In this document: positions 1 to 4,550 of the stretch, piece after piece
Numbering within the stretch: the stretch's first letter is position 1
How the letters are laid out: every line of letters starts with the position of its first letter
NCBI GenBank assembly: GCA_021823385.1
Contig: JAKAOC010000114.1
Span: forward strand, 1-7,066
DNA from: Actinomycetes bacterium
GTDB taxonomy: Bacteria > Actinomycetota > Acidimicrobiia > Acidimicrobiales > Acidimicrobiaceae
DNA length: 7,066 nt
Direction: 5' to 3'
The notes under the pieces: model-generated
What the model was told of the DNA's origin: nothing
The model's database searches: none
Seen by the model: the letters and a program-made list of their open reading frames with translations, nothing else
Program-made: the position numbers and the translations under genes

Positions 1-810
1 CACCTCGGACCCGATAAGCCCGGAGGCGGTGGTGAACTCCACTTCGACGTCCGGGAGCGACCCGAAGTGGGTCTCCACCTCGGTTAGGGCTTTCAGGACG
101 CTCCGGCCCGCCGGGACGAAGAACCGCCTGTTCCCGCCGGAGATCACGAGGTGAGTGGCCTCCGGGGGCTCGGCCAGTGCGGCCCGCGTGGCGGGGAGGT
201 TTCCGATGGCACGGGCTACGCTCGGGCCCCTGTACAGGATGCGAAACGGCCCGGCCAAGTGGGCCAGATCCTTGGCCTGGCAGAAGAAGCAGAGCGATTC
301 GGGCGTCGTGCTCCGTGACGGTTGGGCTTGCCCGGTCCCCAGCAGGGCGAGCGCGGACGCTTCCACCGCTTTGCGCACCAGCTCCACGGCTACGGGCTGC
401 ACCAGGGCGTAGATCCGGTGAGCCACGCCGCCGGAGTCGGCGATGCGGGCAATCGGGCCGATACGGTAAGGGTTCACCTGGTCGACGATGTCGGTGTCGG
501 CAACTGCCCACAGCAGCTCGTCGCCCTCGGTGCCATGGTTGGGCGGTGTTCGGGAAATCCCCCCTCGCACCCGCCGCGCGTCCTCTGCGAGGGAGGGCCA
601 GCCCGCCTGCAGCGAGAGGAGGCCGATGACGCCGACCACTCGCAGCGGCCGGCCGTCGTCCGACCACCTGGCCATCTCGTAGAGGTAGAAGCCGCTCTCC
701 TCGTCCTCGACCAGGTCCCGCTGCGGGAAGTTTCCGGCCCGGAGCCGCTCGACCGTTCCGACGACTTCGGTGTCGACGCGCAAGGCGCGGAAGTCCCTGA
801 AAGTGTGCAT
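1..810 (-). CDS. DUF1015-like protein of unknown function, 3' end missing
   Basis: This is an open minus-strand frame of 270 codons with no stop. It begins at ATG 810 and runs off the left edge, so the C-terminus is missing. The start is supported by GGTGGAG at 813-819, three bases upstream on the coding strand. The N-terminus (FRALRVDTEVVG), the FYLYEMARWSDDGRPLRVVG strand pattern (about residues 41-60) and a later GVAHRIYALV segment resemble the DUF1015 (COG4198) layout, as recalled from family knowledge. Two things differ. The conserved ADGHHR-type motif expected after the HRLW-like segment is absent, and so is the usual N-terminal APPYDV region. Residues 174-177 form CFFC, a possible CxxC metal or redox pair. 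No signal peptide or membrane segment is seen, so it is probably cytosolic. It is transcribed divergently from the HAD phosphatase across 88 bp. The gene is clearly real from codon bias, but the family assignment is tentative and no function is claimed. Confidence 0.6.
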   Translation of the reverse strand, partial: MHTFRDFRALRVDTEVVGTVERLRAGNFPQRDLVEDEESGFYLYEMARWSDDGRPLRVVGVIGLLSLQAGWPSLAEDARRVRGGISRTPPNHGTEGDELLWAVADTDIVDQVNPYRIGPIARIADSGGVAHRIYALVQPVAVELVRKAVEASALALLGTGQAQPSRSTTPESLCFFCQAKDLAHLAGPFRILYRGPSVARAIGNLPATRAALAEPPEATHLVISGGNRRFFVPAGRSVLKALTEVETHFGSLPDVEVEFTTASGLIGSEV

Positions 811-812
811 GG

Positions 813-819
813 CTCCACC
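813..819 (-). promoter_or_regulatory. ribosome binding site of the DUF1015-like gene
   Basis: GGTGGAG on the minus strand sits just upstream of ATG 810. It fixes the start of the leftward gene and shows that plus-strand reading frames crossing 770-860 overlap another gene's start region. Confidence 0.5.
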
Positions 820-858
820 AATCTATGGCGCGCCTCCGGCGGAATACCGCGTGATCAA

Positions 859-864
859 TAGAAT
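859..864 (+). promoter_or_regulatory. possible -10 element for the HAD phosphatase gene
   Basis: TAGAAT matches the TATAAT consensus at five of six positions. It lies in the only AT-rich patch of the divergent intergenic region, about 35 nt before the preferred TTG start at 899. No recognisable -35 hexamer is found 16-18 bp upstream (the sequence there is GC-rich), so this is a weak candidate. Confidence 0.22.
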
Positions 865-888
865 GGAACCTTGTATCTATGTGCAGGC

Positions 889-895
889 GGGAGGA
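889..895 (+). promoter_or_regulatory. Shine-Dalgarno that decides the HAD phosphatase start
   Basis: GGGAGGA is the strongest ribosome binding site in this leader and sits 3-4 nt before TTG 899. The spacing is on the short side. In-frame alternatives at ATG 863 and GTG 881 have no comparable site, so TTG 899 is preferred. Confidence 0.45.
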
Positions 896-898
896 TCT

Positions 899-1657
899 TT
901 GAGCGAGCGCGAGAGCTGGGTAATCGACTTGGATGGGGTTCTGTGGTTGATGGACGACCCCATTGCGGGTTCAGTGGAGGCCGTCGGCCGCCTGCTGGAG
1001 GCGGGTGTGGAGGTTACCTTCGCCACCAATAACGGGCTGCTCACCAAGGCCGAGTATTCCGCGAAGCTGGAGAGGATCGGCGTGGATTCCACGAGGGTCA
1101 AGCTGCTCAGCTCCGCCGGTGCGGCCGCAAGTCTGTTGGAGCCCGGCGAGCGCGCCTACGTCGTCGGCGGCGCCGGAGTCATCGAGGCGCTGGTCGAGCG
1201 CGGCGTCGAGGTGGTCGACAGTTCGGACGTCGACGTGGTGGTGGCCGGCTGGGACCGGGACATCAGCTATCCGAAACTGGCCCGGGCCTGCCGCGCGCTT
1301 CGCACCAAGGGGGCACGCCTGGTGGCGACCAACTCGGACCCCATCTACCCGACGCCCCAAGGCCCCTTACCCGGCGCGGGCTCCATCATCGCGGCGGTGG
1401 TTGCCGCCGGAGGGGTTACGCCCACTTGGGCCGGCAAGCCCGAGGCCCCCATGGCTGCGGCGGTTCGCGCTCTGGTCGGGGAGCCCACCTTGATGGTCGG
1501 GGACAGGCTGGAGACCGATGGTGCCTTCGCGGAGCAGCTGGGGTGTGACTTCGCCCTGGTGATGTCTGGCGTCACCAAGGACACTCCGAGCGACGAGGAT
1601 CGCGTCGCCCACGTCTCTGACGACCTGGCCTCACTGGTGGAGAAGCTGATCGGCTGA
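899..1657 (+). CDS. HAD-IIA (NagD-type) sugar/aryl phosphatase
   Basis: This is a cytosolic Mg-dependent phosphohydrolase of the HAD superfamily, subfamily IIA (NagD, 4-nitrophenyl phosphatase and phosphoglycolate phosphatase relatives). Numbering from TTG 899 (252 aa), motif I is DLDGV with nucleophile D10 and acid/base D12. Motif II is T43-N44 in FATNNG, motif III is K180 in GKPEAP, and motif IV is GDRLETD with D202 and D207. A central ATNSDPIYPTPQGPLPGAG segment is typical of the C2A cap. All catalytic residues are present, so it should be active. The physiological substrate cannot be read from sequence; phosphoglycolate and sugar phosphates are family precedents. The reading frame stays open upstream to 770, but that would overlap the divergent gene and add about 43 unconserved residues. 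The catalytic motif begins only 10 residues after TTG 899, which suits the family. It ends 4 bp before the convergent ureohydrolase stop. Confidence 0.87.
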   Translation: MSERESWVIDLDGVLWLMDDPIAGSVEAVGRLLEAGVEVTFATNNGLLTKAEYSAKLERIGVDSTRVKLLSSAGAAASLLEPGERAYVVGGAGVIEALVERGVEVVDSSDVDVVVAGWDRDISYPKLARACRALRTKGARLVATNSDPIYPTPQGPLPGAGSIIAAVVAAGGVTPTWAGKPEAPMAAAVRALVGEPTLMVGDRLETDGAFAEQLGCDFALVMSGVTKDTPSDEDRVAHVSDDLASLVEKLIG

Positions 1658-1669
1658 GGTCCTAGGACC
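1658..1669. repeat. perfect 12-bp palindrome between convergent stops
   Basis: GGTCCTAGGACC is fully self-complementary. It begins directly after the HAD stop (1655-1657) and contains the TAG stop of the ureohydrolase on the other strand (1664-1662). As RNA it could form only a 4-bp stem with a CUAG loop, and there is no T-tract on either side, so it is not a standard terminator. It could equally be a protein site or chance. Confidence 0.5.
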
Positions 1670-2660
1670 CGGCGGCGTCCCGCTTGCGCATGCCCAGGCC
1701 GGCGATTGCCTCCAGGGCGACGCGATGTGCGTTGTTCACGGTGAGTTCCGCCCAGTCATAGGCCGGAGCGACCTCGACGATGTCGATGCCGACGATCTTG
1801 ACGTGCCGGGTGATGCGCCTTATCGCCCTCAGCAGATCGACGGGGGCCAGGCCCCCGGGCTCGGGAGTTCCCGTCCCCGGTGCGAAGCCCGGGTCGAGCA
1901 CATCGATGTCGACCGACAGATAAATGCCCTTGGGTGAGGCGGTCGCCTCCTCGATGGCGTCGTCGATCACCGCGGCGAGTCCGCGCTCGTGGACTTCGTT
2001 CATGGTGTGCCAGCGCATCTCCTGCTCGGCCATCCACGCGAACGTCTCGGCAGGGGGCCAGTAGCCGCGCAGGCCCACCTGGACGAAGTGGCGCCCTTTG
2101 ACGGCCCCGGATTCGATCAGGCGGCGCATCGGGGTCCCGTGACTCGCGAAGTTTCCGTCGATCTCCTCGGCGGTGTCGGCGTGCGCGTCGAAGTGGATGA
2201 TCCCGATCTCGCCCCATCCCAGGGCGTCTGCGACGGCGCTCGCGGAGGGCCAGGTGATGGAGTGGTCGCCGCCGAGTACCAGGGGTATGATCCCGCGTCT
2301 GGCGACTTCGCCAACGCGGTCGCGGATCGCCTTGGACGAGGGTTCCCACATCCCGTGGGCGCAGATCGCGTCGCCAAAGTCGACGACCTCGAGTTCGTGG
2401 AAGATCTCGATGCCGTAGTCCATGTGGTAGGTTCCGGGCCCATAGGCGAGCGCCCGTAGGGCTCGTGGCGCGAAGCGGGCGCCGGGCCGGTTGGTGGTGG
2501 AGTCGTCCCAGGGCGCACCCACCACCGCCACGTCGGGTTGCCACTCGTCCAGCTGCTCCGGCTCGGTGAGCAGTGGCCGCTGGGCGAAGGTCGCCATGCC
2601 CTGGTAGGACGCAGTGTCCAGCTGGGCCCGCATTCCCGGTGGCATCTCGCGCTTGGCCAT
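1662..2660 (-). CDS. agmatinase/arginase-family ureohydrolase
   Basis: This is a 332-aa manganese ureohydrolase that cleaves a guanidino group to release urea and an amine. The family signatures are all present: GGDHS (H133), FDAHAD (D158, H160, D162) and SVDIDVLDP (D251, D253), giving the full set of binuclear metal ligands. TGTPEPGG follows, with E267 at the usual substrate-contact glutamate. The N-terminal NRPGARFAPRALR stretch (57-69) and the SHGTPMRRLIESG loop are typical of the agmatinase/guanidinobutyrase branch rather than classical arginase. Specificity (agmatine, guanidinobutyrate, guanidinopropionate or guanidine) cannot be decided from sequence alone, so no symbol is given. It is cytosolic, with no signal peptide. 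The start ATG 2660 has AGGGAG at 2667-2672 on the coding strand. No other polyamine or arginine gene adjoins it. It is divergent from the reductase gene and convergent with the HAD gene. Confidence 0.9.
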   Translation of the reverse strand: MAKREMPPGMRAQLDTASYQGMATFAQRPLLTEPEQLDEWQPDVAVVGAPWDDSTTNRPGARFAPRALRALAYGPGTYHMDYGIEIFHELEVVDFGDAICAHGMWEPSSKAIRDRVGEVARRGIIPLVLGGDHSITWPSASAVADALGWGEIGIIHFDAHADTAEEIDGNFASHGTPMRRLIESGAVKGRHFVQVGLRGYWPPAETFAWMAEQEMRWHTMNEVHERGLAAVIDDAIEEATASPKGIYLSVDIDVLDPGFAPGTGTPEPGGLAPVDLLRAIRRITRHVKIVGIDIVEVAPAYDWAELTVNNAHRVALEAIAGLGMRKRDAAGS

Positions 2661-2693
2661 GGCGTTCTCCCTGTGGCGCTCTACGAACAGCCG

Positions 2694-2722
2694 AGCCTAT
2701 CCGCGCTCAGGGCGGCGGGCAA
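2694..2722 (-). promoter_or_regulatory. possible promoter of the ureohydrolase gene
   Basis: On the minus strand TTGCCC (2722-2717) and TAGGCT (2699-2694) are separated by exactly 17 bp, about 34 nt upstream of the start codon. Matches are 4/6 to the -35 and 3/6 to the -10 consensus. The spacing is good but the hexamers are weak. Confidence 0.3.
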
Positions 2723-2750
2723 AGGGGAGGGGCTTTAGGGCTTACCGAAA

Positions 2751-2760
2751 GTTCCCCGGT
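2751..2760 (+). repeat. direct repeat GTTCCCCGGT, copy 1
   Basis: This exact 10-bp sequence recurs at 2813-2822, 62 bp downstream (close to six helical turns). Both copies are inside the divergent ureohydrolase-reductase intergenic region, so they could be paired operator half-sites. They are short and GC-rich, so chance is not excluded. Confidence 0.4.
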
Positions 2761-2774
2761 GTGCAAGGATGAAT

Positions 2775-2790
2775 ACAAGAGGCTCCTTGT
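2775..2790. repeat. small inverted repeat ACAAG-6-CTTGT
   Basis: Arms ACAAG (2775-2779) and CTTGT (2786-2790) flank a 6-bp spacer, midway between the two GTTCCCCGGT copies. It may be a regulator dyad. The 5-bp arms make this weak evidence. Confidence 0.25.
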
Positions 2791-2812
2791 TGCGCCCCAT
2801 TCCTCATCAGAG

Positions 2813-2822
2813 GTTCCCCGGT
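2813..2822 (+). repeat. direct repeat GTTCCCCGGT, copy 2
   Basis: This is the second exact copy of the 10-mer at 2751-2760. It ends seven bases before the GGAGG ribosome binding site (2829-2833) of the reductase gene, so a protein bound here would lie in the transcript leader or just at the promoter. Confidence 0.4.
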
Positions 2823-2843
2823 TCGATCGGAGGTCGACGCCCC

Positions 2844-3839
2844 ATGCAGGCAAGGCAGATAACGCTCGCTTCGAGACCGGTCGGCATGCCGACCGCCGAG
2901 ACGTTCGGTTCCCGCGTGGTGGAGCTTGCCCCTCCGGGCGACGGGGAGGTGCTGGTGCGCTGGCTGTTCTTGTCTGTCGATCCCTATATGCGGGGGCGGA
3001 TGAACGCGGCCAGGAGTTACGTGCCGCCCTTCGAGGTAGGCGAGCCGCTGGTGGGTTCCGCGGTTGGCGAGGTCGTCGAGTCGCGCTCGGCCGCCTTTGC
3101 GGCCGGGGATCTGGTGATGAGCATGGCCAGCTGGTCCGACTACGAGGTGAAGCCGGTCCACTCGCTTCGTCGTGTCGAACCCGCGGAGGGTGTGTCGGCC
3201 AGCGCCTACCTGGGAGTGCTGGGCATGCCCGGCTTCACCGCCTACATCGGTCTCACCCGCTTTGGCGAGCCGAAGGCGGGGGAGGTGCTCTTCGTATCCG
3301 GCGCCGCGGGCGCGGTGGGTTCGACCGTGGGCCAGATCGCCAAGCTGATGGGCCTGAAGGTGATCGGAAGCGCCGGCGGACCGGCCAAGGCGGCGAGGCT
3401 GGGGGAACTCGGCTTCGACGTGGGCATCGACTATCGTTCGGGCGACATCGTATACCTGCTGGCGGAGGCAGCGCCGGACGGGATCGACGTCTACTTCGAC
3501 AACGTCGGCGGCAGTCACCTGATAGCGGCGTTGGAGGCCTCTCGTGACTACGCCCGTTTCGTGATGTGCGGCTCCATCTCCGGGTACAACTCCAAGGCAC
3601 GAGAGCCGGGCCCGTGGAACCTCTTCCGCGTCGTCCAGCGGCGGCTCACGCTTCGCGGATTCATTGTCAGCGACCACGGCTCGGCGATCGGGGAATTCAC
3701 GGAGAAGATGAGCGGCTGGATCAGGGCCGGCGAGGTCAAATACGACGAGACGATCGTGAAGGGCCTCGAGAACGCGCCGGAGGCATTCCTCGGGCTGTTT
3801 TCGGGTGCCAACCTGGGCAAGATGGTGGTCGAACTCTAA
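2844..3839 (+). CDS. NADPH-dependent MDR oxidoreductase (CurA / leukotriene B4 dehydrogenase-like)
   Basis: This is a 331-aa zinc-independent medium-chain reductase of COG2130, whose characterised members (curcumin reductase CurA, prostaglandin reductase/2-alkenal reductase) reduce the C=C bond of enones and enals with NADPH. An N-terminal GroES-like domain carries the family hallmark VDPYMRGRM (45-53). It is followed by MPGFTAYIGL (128-137), the Rossmann loop SGAAGAVGS (152-160), YFDNVGG (217-223) and a C-terminal catalytic-domain return ending in GKMVVEL. The Cys/His/Glu zinc ligands of alcohol dehydrogenases are absent, as expected. Where relatives often have SDEK-like residues after the second Rossmann strand, this one has GGPAK, so the cofactor phosphate contact may differ. 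Start ATG 2844 has GGAGG at 2829-2833 and begins in a typical way. An upstream in-frame ATG at 2769 would add 25 unconserved residues. The likely role is cytosolic detoxification of reactive carbonyls; the exact substrate is unknown. Confidence 0.88.
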   Translation: MQARQITLASRPVGMPTAETFGSRVVELAPPGDGEVLVRWLFLSVDPYMRGRMNAARSYVPPFEVGEPLVGSAVGEVVESRSAAFAAGDLVMSMASWSDYEVKPVHSLRRVEPAEGVSASAYLGVLGMPGFTAYIGLTRFGEPKAGEVLFVSGAAGAVGSTVGQIAKLMGLKVIGSAGGPAKAARLGELGFDVGIDYRSGDIVYLLAEAAPDGIDVYFDNVGGSHLIAALEASRDYARFVMCGSISGYNSKAREPGPWNLFRVVQRRLTLRGFIVSDHGSAIGEFTEKMSGWIRAGEVKYDETIVKGLENAPEAFLGLFSGANLGKMVVEL

Positions 3840-3848
3840 GCAGCCGCG

Positions 3849-3869
3849 GAGATTTTTAAGAGCAATCTC
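3849..3869. repeat. inverted repeat GAGATT-9-AATCTC
   Basis: Perfect 6-bp arms at 3849-3854 and 3864-3869 lie 10 bp after the reductase stop, in the AT-rich patch. The stem is AT-rich and is not followed by a T-run, so it is a poor intrinsic terminator. It may act as a weak 3' hairpin or simply overlap the regulatory repeats that follow. Confidence 0.3.
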
Positions 3870-3882
3870 ATCTTGATTTCAT
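3865..3882 (+). promoter_or_regulatory. 11-bp-period direct repeat, candidate response-regulator operator
   Basis: ATCTCAT (3865-3871) and ATTTCAT (3876-3882) match at six of seven positions with an 11-bp start-to-start spacing. OmpR/PhoB-class regulators typically bind tandem half-sites with about this period, and such a regulator is encoded at the end of the operon that follows. It is the most AT-rich stretch of the window and about 140 nt upstream of the first gene. No convincing -35/-10 pair could be assigned. Autoregulation is an inference. Confidence 0.35.
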
Positions 3883-4009
3883 AGTCTGTTCCTCGGGAGC
3901 GTCAAGGCTCTTCCTGGGTCAGCTGATCGGGCCCGGCGGCTTTGGCCGGCGCGTCCGTTGGAGCCTGCGTTCGCCGGCTTGCGCGAGTGAGTCCGAGGCA
4001 GGCATGTAT

Positions 4010-4015
4010 GAGAGG
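4010..4015 (+). promoter_or_regulatory. ribosome binding site of the Ser/Thr-rich protein gene
   Basis: GAGAGG lies five bases before ATG 4021 and supports that start. Confidence 0.45.
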
Positions 4016-4020
4016 CGCGC

Positions 4021-4527
4021 ATGAGGGGCTCGAAGTCGCTCTCTGCCACCTTGGGCAGGATAATGGGCATAGGTGTGCCGATGGTGGTGGGTGCGGTTCT
4101 GGCGGCCGCGTACCTGCAGCTCGGCGTGCCGCATGCTCCGGGCGGCGAACTCCCCAAGGCGGTCGAGGTGGCCGTTCCCTCCACGACCACGCCGACCACG
4201 GGCGTATCGGGCGCCCAAAGCTCCCCGGGCGGAGAGAGTTCGTCCGAGGCCGGCAAGCTGATTGTGGTGTCGCCCACCAATCCGGTGCTTGCTTATGAGT
4301 CCGGCTCGTCTTCTCCGGTCGAGATTAATCCGGAGGCGAATTCGGAAGGGGGGGACAAGTCGACCCCCTCGTCGGAGCCGGTGACCACGACCCAGCCTTC
4401 TTCGACCACCACCACTGCGCCTTCAAGCGATTCGAAGCAGGCTTCGGGCGACTCGAGCCAGTCCTCCGGGGACGGCGCCACCACCACCACGACCCAGTCG
4501 TCGGATTCATCGGGTGGGGACAATTGA
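4021..4527 (+). CDS. exported or membrane-anchored Ser/Thr-rich low-complexity protein
   Basis: This is a 168-aa protein of no recognised family. The N-terminus has basic residues (R2, K5, R13) and a hydrophobic core at about 15-34, which fits a Sec signal peptide or an uncleaved signal anchor. No cysteine is present, so it is not a lipoprotein. The rest is low complexity, rich in Ser, Thr, Gly, Pro and acidic residues, with threonine runs at 55-60, 122-132 and 154-158. A short more ordinary stretch (GKLIVVSPTNPVLAYE, 78-93) lies between. Such sequences are usually disordered and often O-glycosylated wall or surface spacers in high-GC Gram-positives. Start ATG 4021 has GAGAGG upstream. Its stop (TGA 4525-4527) overlaps the first possible kinase start (TTG 4524), so it is probably cotranscribed with the kinase. 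A role as accessory partner or stalk for the sensor is possible but is context-only inference. Confidence 0.75.
   Translation: MRGSKSLSATLGRIMGIGVPMVVGAVLAAAYLQLGVPHAPGGELPKAVEVAVPSTTTPTTGVSGAQSSPGGESSSEAGKLIVVSPTNPVLAYESGSSSPVEINPEANSEGGDKSTPSSEPVTTTQPSSTTTTAPSSDSKQASGDSSQSSGDGATTTTTQSSDSSGGDN
4384..4395 (+). repeat. coding repeat ACCACGACCCAG, copy 1
   Basis: This exact 12-mer encodes Thr-Thr-Gln and recurs at 4486-4497, 102 bp later and in the same frame, within the Thr-rich C-terminal half. ACC-triplet runs lie nearby (4405-4415 and 4478-4490). It is consistent with internal duplication or codon-level slippage in low-complexity sequence. Confidence 0.5.
4486..4497 (+). repeat. coding repeat ACCACGACCCAG, copy 2
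   Basis: This is the second exact copy of the 12-mer at 4384-4395. It is preceded directly by a run of CCA/ACC triplets, so the threonine tract here could vary in length between strains. Confidence 0.5.
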
Positions 4528-4550
4528 CGGTGGTTCCCAACGGAGCCGAG

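Larger units (their letters stand above)
2661..2843. other. divergent intergenic region between ureohydrolase and reductase
   Basis: This 183-bp stretch holds no supported gene. It contains the ureohydrolase ribosome binding site and a weak promoter, two copies of GTTCCCCGGT and a small dyad. The reductase ribosome binding site GGAGG lies at 2829-2833. No plausible -35/-10 pair was found for the rightward reductase. Confidence 0.6.
3840..4020. other. upstream region of the signalling operon
   Basis: This 181-bp stretch holds no supported gene. Its first 50 bp are the most AT-rich part of the window and contain the inverted repeat and the 11-bp-period repeats. The rest is GC-rich leader, including a short CCGGC/GCCGG hairpin near 3933-3950 without a T-tract. 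Operon transcription most likely starts here because the upstream reductase is functionally unrelated, but it could also read through. Confidence 0.5.

Noticed and set aside
474..821. Arg/Ser-rich minus-strand frame in the first 800 bases
   Set aside because: It is an off-frame shadow of the open minus-strand frame 810-1, which has better codon bias and a ribosome binding site. Its product is low-complexity Arg/Ser/Thr without motifs.
322..861. Plus-strand frame of 179 codons opposite the DUF1015-like gene
   Set aside because: It is antisense to a gene with coherent protein motifs. Its own product has no domain and no ribosome binding site.
2742..3677. Minus-strand frame of 311 codons opposite the reductase
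   Set aside because: It is a shadow of the well-supported MDR reductase, with no domain signature.
3849..3880. Inverted repeat after the reductase as an intrinsic terminator
   Set aside because: The stem is only 6 bp and AT-rich, the loop is 9 nt and no T-run follows. It was kept only as a repeat.
3930..3955. GC-rich CCGGC/GCCGG hairpin as terminator or riboswitch element
   Set aside because: The stem is 5 bp with no T-tract and no recognisable riboswitch core. Such hairpins are expected by chance in this base composition.
4405..4490. ACC/CCA triplet runs as a CRISPR or regulatory tandem array
   Set aside because: There are no repeat-spacer units. The triplets are threonine codons within a low-complexity coding region.
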